From Sorex araneus (Eukaryota; Chordata; Mammalia; Eulipotyphla; Soricidae): a DNA stretch of 64,000 nt. This document shows positions 1 to 12,784 of this stretch, piece after piece. Within the stretch, counting starts at the first letter, position 1. Every line of letters begins with the position of its first letter. A program made the translations under genes and the position numbers. The stretch covers positions 171,976,034-172,040,033 of the forward strand of contig NC_073302.1 in the NCBI RefSeq assembly GCF_027595985.1. The letters are read 5' to 3'. The notes under the pieces are model-generated. The model was given only the letters and a program-made list of their open reading frames with translations. It did not search any database and was not told the origin of the DNA.

Positions 1-336
1 CCTTTCTTGCCAGATTCAACTAGTCAATCACATGTCACTGGAATCACAGAAACCCAAATCCGTGGATAATACAGTTGATGCTCCTTGGCCCCCATGCCCA
101 TCTCTTCATCATAGACCATGCATCCCATTAATTACTAAGCTGGGACCAGAACTTGGACTCGATCCTCTTATTTTGCCCTGCTGCTTTTCTTCTCTACTTT
201 GTACTCCACAATTCTCAGTTATGGAGATTTACAAGTCTGGCACTTAATTTTTTATGCCAGAGAACATTCAAAAATGATTAAATACTACACTAAATACTGC
301 CTTGCTACACTTGGTGCAGCAAGAATTCTCAGAAAG

Positions 337-472
337 GATGATGCTGGGGAGTAGTTCAACAAGCCAGAGCACACACTCTGCATACAGGAGCCTTGGGTGC
401 ATTCTGGCACCACAATGGTCTCCTAGAGCACTGTGCTGGGGGTAGCCCCTGAGCTCAAGCCCCAAACCTCAA
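337..472 (+). mobile_element. SINE A, degraded, sense
   Basis: GCTGGGGAGTAGTTCAAC..., followed by GGTCTCCTAGAGCACTG and CCCCTGAGC..., matches the SINE A layout with many differences. Confidence 0.5.
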
Positions 473-720
473 CTGTACTCTCCCTTTGGCAGTTCTCTGT
501 TATTCAACATGAATTTCTCCACGGAAACATCAAAGGGCTTACAGAAAAGGTGGATCTTAAGTAACAACCAAGAAAGGGCAAACTCCTTGTGAATATTTTT
601 CTGTTCTGATTTTGTAATAATCAGGACAAGTTAAACATTCACTATAATAATACTATGCGTGGGTCCCCAGGCCTAGCTCTTTACCTACCTTGGCCTGGTT
701 TTAGAAATGCTGATGATAAA

Positions 721-747
721 TGAAAGAAGGAAAGAAGGAAAGTAGGA

Positions 748-807
<60 letters not shown>

Positions 808-902
808 GAAAGAAAGAGAGAAAAAAAGAAAAGAAGATAAAAGAAAGAAAAGAAAAGAAAAGAAAAGAAAAGAAAAGAAAAGAAAAGAAAAGAAAAGAAA
901 AG
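721..902. repeat. Purine microsatellite (GAAA)n / (AAAAG)n
   Basis: GAAA units dominate to about 840, then AAAAG units to 902. It is polypurine on the plus strand. Apparent Lys/Arg/Glu-rich and Phe/Leu/Ser-rich frames here are artefacts of the repeat. Confidence 0.97.
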
Positions 903-1342
903 GCAACTGCAAGGAGAAGAGTGTGAGTGTCCAGGCCCTAAGCTTTTCTGAAGAGCTGAGAGGAGTGGGCACTGTGAGCAGGGGTCAGAGGTTGTCCCCG
1001 CGGAAACATTGGCAAAGGATAAGAATTGGCAATCTCTGCATAATCTTCCCTTGACCTCAAAATCTGCTCCCATTTGTGGCTTCTATCTTGCACAGAAGTA
1101 ATAGGACAGCTCAGCTCAGTTCAATACCAGCCCTCAGGATTATTACCCTTTGTAAAGAGCTCTCCTCTCCTCCCCCCTCTGGCCTACTCAGGGGTGGATG
1201 GCCTTTCTGTCTTGCTGTTGACATGATACACAAATTAGAGACTCTCATTTCTGCAATAAGAAAGCGAGTTGCTCACAGAAGTGCTGCAGGGAAAAATTGC
1301 AGAGTCAGCGTGCTAGGGCAGAGAATTAGAGGCCAAACGTGA

Positions 1343-1524
1343 TGGGGTTGGGGTGATAGTACAGCTGGTAGGCGCTGGCCTTGCACATGGCTGACCTGGG
1401 TTTGATCCTCAGCACCTCAGATGGTGCCTGAGTCCACCAGGAATGATCTCTGAGTACAGAGCCAGGAGTAAGCAATGGACACTGCTGGGTGTGCCCCCCC
1501 CCAAAGAAAAAAAACAAAAATAAA
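1343..1524 (+). mobile_element. SINE A, sense
   Basis: The head GGGGTGATAGTACAGCTGG, a B-box-like GGGTTTGATCC, a body with CCAGGAGTAAGC and an A-rich tail are visible. Confidence 0.9.
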
Positions 1525-2463
1525 AGTGGGGACACTATTTAGGCATACTCTGGTGACAAAGTAAGACAATGACCGGAGCACATGGGAGACAGAGGACTGA
1601 GAGGGTACTCCCAAGGAAGAAGGACAGATAACTCCCAGGTTTGATATCAGGCCCAACAACGATGGCTGTGGCCCTCCCAATCATCTCTCACCACTTGGCT
1701 GGCTCCCGACTTCCTCGAATCAGTTCCTTATCAGCTCTGAAGGCTGCACACCTTCTCAGGCCCTGTCACTAAACAGTGTGTGCAACCTTCTCCCCCCTGC
1801 AATTCCTTCCAAATGTTGGTCATCGTTCAAACAGCTGGCAATGTTCCCACACATGGTTTTTAGCATGGCACGAAACCTGGGGGGGGCTCTTTCCTAGTGA
1901 GCTTGGGAAAGCCAGCTTCCAGCAGAGTGCACACAACCTTCTTCCACAAGAGCACCCAGTTTGCCTTCCGCACCTCCAACTGTGCTGCGGCCATGCTCAC
2001 TTTTCTGGTGTGCTAGACTGATAAACAAACAGTTCCCTCTCTATTTAAACCTTCTTCCTGTTTCTTCCACCTGGCTGGCCTTCCCCAATGCTATTCTGCC
2101 AGACCACATTAATTGCTTACTTCACACTCAAACTGAAGACAGATTTCCTCAGGTCTTCCTTTTGGATAAATCAGGAATCCAAGACAACGTTGGGAAATGA
2201 GTAAAGAGACTGTGAGGAAAGTAACAGGGAGGGTTAAGTGCCAGAGAATAAATGCCTAGCAGAGAACAGATTCATCTTAAAAGAAGTCAACATTTTTCTA
2301 ACTGAACACAAAACTGCTGCTACCATTTTCCTAATTGAACTCTGTCACTTCGCTGCTCCCACTAGCAGTCTGCAGCTCTACAGGGCAGGCATAAATTTTT
2401 TTCCCATGGGCTGTCTTAGACCTAATCACTAGGCTACAGAAATTATTTAGCTATATATATACA

Positions 2464-2610
2464 TTTTTTAGCTTTTTGGGTCACACCCAGCGATGCACTC
2501 AGGAATTACCCTGGTGGTGCTCGGGGAACCATATGGGATGTTAGGAATTGAACCCAGGTCGGCTGCGTGCAAGACAAACGCCCTACCCGCTGTGCTATCA
2601 CTCCAGCCCC
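2464..2610 (-). mobile_element. SINE A, antisense, internally shortened
   Basis: This is a clear reverse copy (GCTTTTTGGGTCACACCC ... CACTCCAGCCCC). It lacks about 30 bp of the body between the two TGCACTCAGG-type motifs found in full copies. Confidence 0.93.
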
Positions 2611-2899
2611 AGCTACAAACATTTATTGTCACTATATTTAGTTAAAAAACAGGCACTGAAAAAGCCTATTTCTATTTAGATATGTGTATACTACCTATAT
2701 GTCTATAATATACTTTATGGATTACCTTTCAGGGCTAGACAAAACAATTTGAAAAATCAACGTAGAAGCCTTCAAGAGTCATTTGATTTGAAATGATCTG
2801 GGTGGGTGGAGAGGGTCATATAATCCAAATGAAAAAACCTTATCTCTTTTCTGTCTGTGCTTCTTAATTCAGCAAAAATTCTAATTTTTTTTATTGACA

Positions 2900-3117
2900 T
2901 AATCAAGTACTGTACAAAGAGAACTTTTAAATCCATTGTCTCCAATGAGGCTACTAATATGAAGCCTGGGAAGACATCCCCCCACACAGAGGAAGACGAG
3001 TGTATGGATGGCAAGTTGGTCAACTGCCCTGTGAAGGTCACTGAGTTCGTGGTACGCAGCAGATCTTACACCTCGCCCTCCGAGCGCCAAACAGAGATGC
3101 GCCTTTTGCCACTCTAG
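2900..3117 (+). other. Unidentified coding-like stretch
   Basis: A frame without stops reads ...SIVSNEATNMKPGKTSP and then ...EEDECMDGKLVNCPVK... up to a stop at 3117. The codon-like texture differs from the surrounding AT-rich DNA. I could not assign it to a family and no splice sites or start are convincing. It may be a fragment of a processed pseudogene or simply chance. Confidence 0.2.
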
Positions 3118-4439
3118 TCTCCAAAACAAGCTGCCTCCTAGGAAAAAACATTTGAAAGCCCCAAAGGTCTCTGAGATCAGACTTTATGTTTCCATGGAAA
3201 CTTTCATAAAATAAAGGCAATTTCCAAAGTTCAGTTTCTGATTCTATTTTATAAGCATCCCATATCATAAACAATTATGAATATTTGTATTATCAGCTTT
3301 CACTTAAAAATGAATAATACCATCATCTAAGGAATAGTTGTGGGTGCTTCCTTAGACAAGGGCAAATTAACAATTAAGATCTTCATCTCTGAAAAGCTCC
3401 TTTCAGATATCTGACAACCTATAAGGGAAATCTGCAAAAGAATCTCACTCACTTTATTTTTAATCCCAATTTGAGACATGTCACTGTGCCTCCGCTCTTA
3501 AATGTCTTTAGAAAGTCAACAGGAAGAGACAGCTGGGCCCTCATGCCACTTAGGGACCTGTGCGCTGAGTTGATAGTATTATGAGCAGGAACAAGTTCTA
3601 AAAGTCAATACCATTAGAAGCAAATGTCTCAAGCATGTTAGTTTTTCAGCCTAAGTTTAATTGCACAAACATGACCCCCCAACTGACTGTGTACATTTTA
3701 CAGAATGAAATTCAACTCTAAAAGCTGATGTTACTGGCCCAGGAAGAGAATTCCCAAGGACTGGCTGGGGTCTGTTCTTAGTACGCTGGAGTCTCGGGCT
3801 CGATCCAGGCACCACATGGTCCTTATGCTTTCCTGGTTGTGGCACAAACTCCCCACCAAGAAACGAAATAAGAATGAAAAATACTGCAATCTGAAGTGAC
3901 CAAAATAAGATATGTCATGCTTTAAAATAATGTTTAACTTACTAAGTATATTCCCCTTACAAGTGAGTTTCAATGGGGCTTCAAATTTTGACCTTTAAAT
4001 ATTTGCACCAAGTTAACTCTTGAAAATCAAGTAACTTTAGGGTTTAACTAAGTTGTTATAAGTACAAAGGTCACCCAGTATCTCGATTCAGCCAAGAAAA
4101 TAGACACATGGGGCCTCATGAGGGAAACTCCTGTTGGCAAATGTTTCAGCAGCTTCATAAAGGTGCTAGTTTGCAGTCAAAGGTTTAGTTAAACTCGAGA
4201 CATTTCACTGCTTTTAGAGCTCCCTGGATTAAACTTCTATATAGTTTAGGGGATCCAGGGCATTATTAAACACAGGATAAAATTACAGGCAACGCTTAAT
4301 AGTGTGGTTTAACTTTTGTGAGGTGTGGTGTTGGGCATCCTGGCAGTGCTCAGGATCCTGAGGGCTACCCAGGCAACATGCCACCAGGTGCTTAAGCCCA
4401 GAAAATGTGGTACCATTCAGGCCAGGCAGGGAGGGCCCT

Positions 4440-4770
4440 GCCAGGTGGTGCCAGGGGTAGAAGGGCATGTGGTGGCAGGGATCTGACTCAGATCCTTGCA
4501 TTCCAACCTTCTGAGCTATCCCCTCAGGCCCTAGTGGAAGGGGGCAGGGGTGCTCCAAGCAAGTGTCAGGGGTCCAGGAGTCATGCTCTTGATGTCCTTT
4601 GTCCTGGTTGTGGGGGTATGCAGATTTGGTATTGGGTCCAGCAGTTCTGAGGGCACCCAGAGTCACTCCAAAAGTGCTCAGAGAGCCATGTGGTATCGGG
4701 GATCAAACATGGGGGCCTCTGCATTCAAGGCATGTGCTTCAGCCTTTGACAGGATTTCCCTGGCCCTTGG
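4440..4770 (-). mobile_element. Two old, degraded antisense SINE A fragments
   Basis: Pieces resembling the reverse element occur at about 4440-4530 (…GCATTCCAACC…GAGCTATCCCC…) and 4620-4770 (CCATGTGGTATCGGGGATCAA…). Both are heavily diverged. Confidence 0.45.
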
Positions 4771-4917
4771 TAATACTTTTGATAGTTCCCATCACACACC
4801 AACAACCCTCTGACCAAAGAAACCTACATGCACCTATTTCCATGAACTTACACTATAGCAAGTCTGCTAAAGTAAGATATAATTTAACAGTATATAACAA
4901 TCTTGTAAAAGTACATA

Positions 4918-5028
4918 TTTTGTTTTGGGGTCACACCTGTGCTGGGGGATCATGGGATGCCAGGGTTTGGAACCCAGACTTCCCACATGCAAAGCATGCA
5001 CTCCAGCCCCTTGAATTATCTTCCTAGC
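4918..5028 (-). mobile_element. SINE A, antisense, partial
   Basis: It begins TTTTGTTTTGGGGTCACACC and retains GGGATGCCAGGGTTTGGAAC and CTCCAGCCCC; the central body is deleted. Confidence 0.75.
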
Positions 5029-5123
5029 CGTAGTATCATTTCTGCCACATCAAATTACTTTAGGGCAGGAGAGAAGGATCAAAGTTCAGGTTTCTTTGGA
5101 GATGAGTAAGAGTAGTCCTATGA

Positions 5124-5558
5124 CCAGGAGGTTTGCCCCATGGCTTGGAAGCCAGCCTCACATGCTGGGGAAAAAGGCAGCTCAGATAGAGAAGGGAACA
5201 TCAAGTAAAGGGTGTTTGGAGGACCCGCTTGGGTTGGGAGATGCGTGCCGAATGTAGACTATAGACCAAACATGATGGTCACTCAATGCCTCTATTGCAA
5301 ACCACAACACCCCAAAGGAGAGAGAGAACAAAAGGGAATGTCCTGCCACAGAGGCGGAGTGGGGTGGGGGGAGATGGGATTGGGGGTGGTGGGACGGATA
5401 CTGGGATCATTGGTGGTGGAGAATGGGCACTGGTGGAGGAATGGGTATTTGATCATTGTATGACTGAAACATAAGCACAGAAGTTTGTAAGTCTGTAACT
5501 GTACCTCATGGTGATTCACTATTTTAAAAAATAAATAAATAATGAATAAAAAAATAAA
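5124..5558 (+). mobile_element. 5'-truncated L1 (3' end only), sense, with TSD
   Basis: This is about 435 bp of L1 3'-UTR ending in an AATAAATAAATAATG…-rich tail. It is flanked by the 13-bp duplication AGTAGTCCTATGA (5111-5123 and 5559-5571), the signature of target-primed reverse transcription. The same sequence occurs reversed at 36.8-37.4 kb. Confidence 0.88.
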
Positions 5559-5719
5559 AGTAGTCCTATGAAAGTTCTTACAAACATCCCTTGCTTACTT
5601 AAATATTGCTTGTTTATGTAGCTAAATCAATGGTTACTTTTATTCTAGCAATTACTGTGGGTTTTGTGAACATACAAACATAAAAGAAAGTTTCCTGCAT
5701 CTACAGAAAACTGATTTCT

Positions 5720-5913
5720 TTGGGCTGGAGTGACAGTAGAGTGTGTAGGGCATTTGCCTTGCATGTGGCCTACCCATGTTCAATCCCCAGCATCCCATAT
5801 GGTCCCCCGAGCAATGCCAGGAGTAATTCCTGAGTGCAGAGCCAGAAGTAAGCCCTGAGCATCATCGAGTATGACCCAAAAAGCAAAAAACAAAAAACCA
5901 AAAATAAAAAACC
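5720..5913 (+). mobile_element. SINE A, sense, with TSD
   Basis: Full-length copy with CCCATATGGTCCCC core and A-rich tail. It is flanked by CTGATTTCT at 5711-5719 and 5914-5922. Confidence 0.95.
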
Positions 5914-6483
5914 CTGATTTCTAAGAAACATTACAGATATCTTTCTAACTTTTAATCTAAGATTGGGAATGTTCTTGGAAACCTTCAGCTTCCCTTTTGA
6001 ACCCATCATGGAACTTTGAGTTATCTCAACATTAACTCTTGAAGTACTCTTGATACGACCTAACCCAAGAATTTTTGAATTATCTAGAAATCAGCAGTCA
6101 TTTATTAAATATTTGATATTTATCTGAGTCAGCTATATTATAGAAGTCATGATAATCAGAAAAAATTCCAAAGTCAAATGTAATTTTGGAATTTTGCCCA
6201 AACCAGGAGACTGTCTATAAAAGGTAGTGAATAGTTCAAAGGACTGCTTTAGTGGGATTGTTTTAAAGAAACAATTACAGTGACCTAGTTACTATCTGTT
6301 TAGTGAGTAAAATATAGCAGGCACAATAGCCATTTTTACCTTTACCTCTGTAAATTCTCAGGATCACCTTTGGGGGGTCAATACTATGTAGACATATTCC
6401 AGGTTAGCCTTATGAGTTACCTAAAGCTACACAAGTTAAGTGGCCTAGAACTCAAACGTGTGTCACTGTAAGAACTGTACTCT

Positions 6484-6689
6484 TGGGTTGGAGACAGCTC
6501 AAAAGGTGGGAGCTCATAATCGCATGCTGGAACCCCAGGTTCAGTAGCTGGCACTTCATGATTTCCTAAGCACCAAGCTAGAAGCAGCTTTTGTGATCTG
6601 CCACGTGTGACCCCAATCTCCTTTCCTGGTGTAACCCTCATCATAATGAGAGCAATACCCACACCAAAACAAAACAAAACAAGACAAAT
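6484..6689 (+). mobile_element. SINE A, sense, strongly diverged
   Basis: GGGTTGGAGACAGCTC..., a CCAGGTTCAGTAGC B-box region and a tail of CAAAA units. Confidence 0.6.
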
Positions 6690-7079
6690 AAGGTGGAAAT
6701 TTTTCCTTGGGATACAACTTGTATGGGATCATCTTTCAGAACCTGAAGTTATAACTCTTATTTAACGAATCATTTAATTATGCTTTGAAACATACCATCT
6801 GATATAGAAAAATTATAATTCTATCTCAGAATTATATTTTAATCACTACAATAGAAACATTAGGCACAGAGAGAAGAAAACTGGAATTAGAGCAGAAAAT
6901 TGCATAGGAAAGCAGACAAATGATCCCAAAGAAGTCAAAATTACCAACTCTTATTAGAAGCTGGTAGCATGTTTAGAACAATATTATGAATGTGAAATTT
7001 AGAGGTAACCTAAAATTTAGAGGTAATCAAAAGTTACCTTAATAGAATAGATCTCCTTTTGTCTATAGAACTCAGCTTA

Positions 7080-7225
7080 CATAGGGAGTAGAGGGAGGGT
7101 CCTTGGGACACTGGTGGAGGGAGGTGAGCTCCTGGGATGGGTGTGGTATAGGAATGTACAGGGCTCCAAAATATAATTAACAGTGTTGAAAATCTCGGTG
7201 CTTTGCTGAAAATGGTAAATACATA
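7080..7225 (+). mobile_element. Possible L1 3'-end fragment
   Basis: The G-rich text GGACACTGGTGGAGGGAGG resembles the L1 3'-UTR seen at 5.4 kb (GGGCACTGGTGGAGGAATGG). Identification is tentative. Confidence 0.35.
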
Positions 7226-7948
7226 TCAACAGTATCTCCATCTTTGTCTCCCATCCTTCAGTAGATGCTAAGGATACCTACAAGGCTTTATAAAAATTTC
7301 AGCCATGTTTCTGTCAACTCACACACAACATTGGTGAACAATTCTCTGCAAATTTCAATGAGCCATATTAGAAGCTGTATGAAATAAAGACCAACATGTG
7401 CGTTCTGGACAGCTCCTGGCAGAGCCTTGAGCTGAGGCATGAGGCTGAGCATGTGAGTTAAGATCCTGCACATGCCAAATAGCATCTCCAGGGCATGACC
7501 AGGAGGTCCTGGGACATCAGTAGGGGTACAGACCAAAGGTGCACAGGGACCAAGGGCATGTGACTGTAACACAGAAAGGAGTACAACAGAAAGGGAATTA
7601 CTGAAGCAGTAGAGAAATAAAGTAGAAAAACAAGCACAAAAACCCTGAGCTATTATCTATTGAACATAATCTTTAGTTTGAAAGGTTAACTATGGCTATA
7701 GCAGGCCAGAGATGCAGTTCAGTAGCAAAGAAACATGTACAAGGTCTCTGTCTGCAAAAACAAAATTGAAAAAAAAATACCACTACTCCAAGTTGCCAGA
7801 TCAAAACTATAGCTATTGGATACAGGCCAAGTGAGGAAAAAAAAAAGTATATTATTGTCATAACAGCATTTCAAATAGATCTTAAATGGAAAAAACCTAA
7901 AGTGTATAACCAACTAAAATGTTAGTTACTGCGAAGCAACCTTTAATT

Positions 7949-8112
7949 CAGGGGTGGGGAACGTCCGTCCGGCAGCTTGTCGTCGGCTGCCCGGCTGCCC
8001 GGCTGCCCGGCTGCCCGTCTGCCCGCCGCCCGTCTGCCCGCATTGTGTGGCCCACGAAAGATGTTATAAATATCCAAATGGCCCTTGGCAGGAAAAAGCT
8101 TTCCCACCCCTG
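7949..8112. mobile_element. hAT-like non-autonomous DNA transposon remnant
   Basis: Terminal inverted repeats CAGGGGTGGGGAA (from 7949) and TTTCCCACCCCTG (to 8112) bracket 164 bp. The internal text, read on the minus strand as AAGGGCCATTTGGATATTT and ATAACATC, is the sub-terminal sequence I associate with mammalian hAT (Charlie/Arthur-like) elements. An 8-bp TSD is not convincingly preserved. Confidence 0.7.
7984..8038. repeat. 8-bp minisatellite (CGGCTGCC)n inside the hAT remnant
   Basis: Four perfect CGGCTGCC units (7984-8015), then CGTCTGCC, a 7-bp CGCCGCC and another CGTCTGCC. It is a GC-rich island in AT-rich intron. Confidence 0.92.
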
Positions 8113-8419
8113 CTAAACCAACAATGCTTGAGGCATAATATCCTATCAATCTTTAACAAGCAGGAGCTTAATGGAGGTTTTTAAACTGTATAATAAGTTT
8201 ACAAGTCAAACCTGCCTATAAATGCAAATGAAGATTTGTTCTTTGGGATCCTGACCCCAAGAAAAGAAGTATAAAAAGAAGTAAAAGAACCTGGATCAGA
8301 AGACAAGCTTTTCTTTAAAGTATCTAAACACTCTTTAGAGATGGGACCACTAAAAGTCTTGAAGCCAGGAAACTGTCTGACCATATTTAATGTTTTTAAG
8401 ATATGTTTCTGCTAGAAAT

Positions 8420-8560
8420 AGATTTTGCATACAACAGGCCCAGGTTCAATCCCCAATACCACGACTCCCCCAAATTCCAGTGAGAGACCCTAAGTACAGG
8501 CCCAAGAGCAGCCCCTGAGCACTGCCTGGTGTATCCCAAACACCAAAAATAAAATTTAAA
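8420..8560 (+). mobile_element. SINE A, sense, 5'-truncated
   Basis: GCCCAGGTTCAATCCCC, then GCAGCCCCTGAGCACTGCC and ACCAAAAATAAAAT tail. Confidence 0.75.
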
Positions 8561-9244
8561 AAACTCTCATCAGTGTGTGGAGAAAAAACCATAGTGGTAG
8601 AGGAGAGGGGAATCAGAATCCAGCGGATCGCTGTGCCAATGGTCCTCAAGAGAGCAGATGGTAGCAAGGCTGAAGGTGATGAAGAGGGTTGGGTGAGCGT
8701 GTGTACTTGAAGAGTAGAGAATGGTAAGATCAAAGGTGTCAAGAGAATAGACAAATCAAGGAGGACCAGCCAAATGGAGGCAAGTGCAGCTCCTCACTAA
8801 GACGAGGAACATGCAGGAAGCTGAATATTCTGAGGAATGAAATCAAGGGCTACACTCTTAATCTCTATTAAGTTTGAGGTTCTTGTTAACATTGGATGAG
8901 AAGGTAGCAATATGGGAGTAGACTAGGGAAAAGGCCAGTTACGGGTAGACTTAGAAATCACTGACACACTGACACACAGACCCATTGAAAGCCACAGAAT
9001 TTGATGAACTTACCAAGGGAATGCAGAACCCATGGCTGAGATCTCCAAGCCTGCTCGGATTGGGACTGGGCCTCCTCCACCCAGGTCCCCAATTTTCCTG
9101 TAGCTTGGCAGTCACACCCACAAACTCTAATGGCCAAGATCCAGAGACTATAAAACAAAGCTCCCGGAAGAAAGCCATGTAATTTTTTAATTTTTATTTC
9201 TTTTTATTCTCCCCGCCTTCTCTCCCTGCGCCATCGCCCCCCAC

Positions 9245-9446
9245 CCCCGGCACAGCAGAGCCTGACAAACTCCCCGTGACATATTAGATATGCCAAAAAC
9301 AGTAACAACAATGTGCTTTCCATGTTCCTGGAGCGAGCAGATGCCATCAGGCAATACTAGCACGTGACAGGGGCAAATGAAGACGTTACTGGCACCCGCT
9401 CGAGCAAATCGATGAACAACAGATGACAGTGATACAGTGATACCGA
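9245..9446 (+). mobile_element. SINE B, variant subfamily, 5'-truncated, sense
   Basis: It starts within the body (AGAGCCTGACAAACTCCCC), keeps the palindromic region as GACATATTAGATATGCC, and carries a roughly 70-bp alternative segment (TGTGCTTTCCATGTTCCTGG…) in place of the second stem. It ends in AGTGATACAGTGATAC repeats. The same variant segment recurs at 43.2 kb. Confidence 0.85.
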
Positions 9447-10657
9447 GGAAAAGAGAAGTGATAAGAAGGAAGAAGGTGGGCTCTCCAGCCAGAAAGGAAG
9501 AATAGAGGGAGGGAAAAAAAAATCCAGGAAGAATGCTTCTGAACAGAAGAGGTGTCCAAGGTCAGTGAGATCAAAGATTGAGACACCACTGACTCGGCAA
9601 CAAATAGATACCATCTCGGGGCTGTAGCAGGGACAACCCACCTGGCCTGAGAAAGCAGAGGATGGGTGGAGAGGGGCAGTTACTGCTTTTCAGACACGTT
9701 TTCATATATAACCCTTCTCTTGAGTTGGACTCCAACCCAACATACTTCTCCATCAATTTCCTCACAAGTCTGCCAATTTTCTACTAAACCACCTTTTTCT
9801 CAATGGTTAGAATAGCCATAACTTATTAGCTTTTTATCTCTGGTATAGCTTTATACCCAGTCCATGTGAGATGAACACATGTTTGCTGAACAAATATTCT
9901 ATAGTTATAATTCTAACTTCTACTTCTTTTTACTATGTGGATATTTTATGATCCTCTAAAGAATTAGGTTCCTAAGAAAGGGAAATCGAAAGCAATAGTA
10001 AATTTCATTTAAAAATATGTCAACAGTTGAGTTTCCATGTAAGCATATTTAGATCTTAAAGTTTCTCAGTGAATCTTATTTATTAGAAAGTTTAGGCCTG
10101 GCTTCAACCTTGAATAAATTTGCTGTTCAAGGGAATTTTTCCAGGCAAAGTTATTTCTATGGACTATAAACCCATAACTAGTCCATAGTGATGTAAATGC
10201 TTAAGAAAAGATGTTTGATAAATTTTTGTGGAAAAACCTATTGTTTTTTCACATAAATTTATCAAAAAATAAGTGAGAATCAAAGCACCTTCATAAAAAT
10301 GAAGGCAATCTAGAAAAAGTGAAAACATGGGGGTTCATCAAAGGCCTTTAGGAATCATTTCAAAATAACTATTGAAATATAAAGTCAGAGATATATTATG
10401 GAAGATTCATTAGATTTTAATCATCTCTAGGAACAGAAACCATAGAAAGTCTGACTGTCATGTTAAAGTCACACTAGATGCTTATTTTCCTGTGCTCTCT
10501 GATGGTTTTAAGCATTATTTATAAATTCTATTGAATAAAGGAAATCTATGGATAGATTTTAAAACTCTCTGCTCAACCCAAAATATTTTATACCTGTTAA
10601 TTTTAAGTTTCCCAAATTTCCATTCATGTGGAAGAATTTGTAGAAGACAGGCAAACA

Positions 10658-10822
10658 TGGGGCCAGAGGCATAGTACAGCAGTTAGGGCTCTTGCCTTAC
10701 ATGCTGCTCACCTAGGTTGATTCTGAGCACCCCATATGGTCCTCCCAAGCCCACCAGGAGTGATTTCTGAGCACTGGCAGGTATGGAACCAAAACAAAAG
10801 AACAACACAAAAAAAATAGGCA
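10658..10822 (+). mobile_element. SINE A, sense
   Basis: GGGGCCAGAGGCATAGTAC head, CCCATATGGTCCTCCC core, CAAAA-rich tail. Confidence 0.85.
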
Positions 10823-10965
10823 AACCATATAGCATTGCGTTAGTCTAGCCTCACAGCTCCAGATTCACTTCTAGAACTTAACACATAGCCACTGGGTTCA
10901 ATTGCCTGACCACAAGTTGTCCAGAAAATGCTGGAAGCTATCTACACCCCCACAACCCCACACCA

Positions 10966-11046
10966 AAAACCCCAGCACAGAGCTGGATTCATTCCTGAGC
11001 ACTGCTGGATGTCGCCCCCAAACCAAAATCAAACACACACATGCAT
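10966..11046 (+). mobile_element. SINE A 3' fragment, sense
   Basis: CAGCACAGAGCTGGATTCAT, then CCTGAGCACTGCTGGATG and an AAACCAAAATCAAAC tail. Confidence 0.6.
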
Positions 11047-12064
11047 AAAACACACACTCAAAACTCAGTCCCTTGGTCATCAAACCAAGTGAAATGTTCA
11101 TTAAAATGGTAGATATTCCATCTTCTTTATCTCCCTCTCCACCCTTTTTGCCTAGTGCTGAACACCAATTTGTTCTTAAGAACAAAACCTGTTCTTAAAT
11201 TTTAAAGTTTCTATTCATCTGCAATGTCTCCCTCCCGTAAGCATTCTAGGGCAAAGTAAGCATCTCTGGCCTCTCCTTTCCCTAACTTGTCTTTTTCTTT
11301 CAGCTTCACCTTACATTTATCACACACTGTGGCCAGGTTCTAAATAATCTCAAAGCAAAGTTCAAGTGATTTTAAACTTCTCTTGAGTATGTTCTCTGGT
11401 GTTGACAGAACCTAATCCAACCTCCTCCATTCTGCCTTTTCCCTCATAACCCTAAATGTATTTTCTCCTGTATTTTGGAGTGCATTAAACAGGGCTTTCC
11501 TTATGAGTCTGCATTTGCTAGCTTTTCTATTGCTGTCCTTAACTTCCTGTGCCATTTTCCCTTATATGGAGATCTAGTCTCTGCCTGCTAAAATCCTGGT
11601 AACATGTTAAGATTTGAAGATGTTTTTTGAGACCAGTAACAAATAGGACTCCCAATACTATAACTCATCTAGCCATCTAGTTGCTATTAAATTAACGAGT
11701 AGTGCAGACCACAGAGTTCAATCTAAGGTGCTAATTTGATCTTGCCTCTTGAAGGAGCATGTGAACAAATTAATAAGACTCACTCTGAATTCTAGGTGTG
11801 GCCTTTTCTGGCAAAGTTTTGGCAGAGGCCCTTTAATCAGTTTTTCCTAAATATTTAACATGCCTGTGGGCTATGATGTCCCAACAGAAATAAGAGATAA
11901 GGAGATAAATTAGGAAGGAAAGGAGAGAGAAAAGGAAAGACAAGACAGAGAGGCAATTTTTCCTTGTAAATTTGACCTGAATTATGTCATGTTTTTCAGT
12001 TTCAACTTGACTGTGGAGACTTAATCATAATTTTCTTGTATTCAATTCCAGACCTACTTTCCCT

Positions 12065-12077
12065 GGGGGGGGGGGGG
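12065..12077 (+). repeat. Poly-G run (13 G)
   Basis: Uninterrupted G tract after CCCT; length in assemblies is often unreliable. Confidence 0.9.
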
Positions 12078-12784
12078 AGTTAAGTCACGGAAAATGCCAC
12101 AGAGCTGAAGAATGTAGGAGAGTTAAATATGGAGTTCTGTATGGTTTTCTATATTCTAAAGCTTAATTCATTTTAAATTCATTTTAAAATACAGAATACC
12201 CATTATCACATTTTGGGGAACCTCTTCTCAAAAATCCCAATACTGGACTCTAGTACTAGTCTCCTAAGTTTCTCTGTTGTCACTGCAAATTATTAAGTTT
12301 CGCTGAAAATTTCATTTTCCTCCTTCTGTTGGCTTTATCACAAATTACCCAATAAGCACTACGCACACAGCTTTCACAGTTGTGTTTTTTTTTCTTTTTT
12401 TCTTTTTTTCAAATAAGTGCAAACAGAGCAAATGGAAATGCTGGACCTGGTGATAGTCCTCAGTAAGCTTTCCTGTAAATCATTCCAAGAATTCTACGCC
12501 CCTTTCCTTTTAAATTCTTTTCTTGAACATGTTCCAGTCCGTCACATATGTTCTTTCTTTCTCCTCCCAGTTCTGCTGCCAAGGTTCTCTGCCTATCTTT
12601 TTAGGCAATCTGGCTACTGTTTTTAACTGGGAGGAGCACAAGCTCCTTTGCACTGAACACCTGATCACTTGAATAAATGTTCATGCCACATACTTAACTT
12701 CACCTGATAGAAAGCATTTTAAGATCTAGGTCAGCCTACAATGGATTTTAATTAAAAGTGTGCAAAGTCATTTGGGGTACTTTT

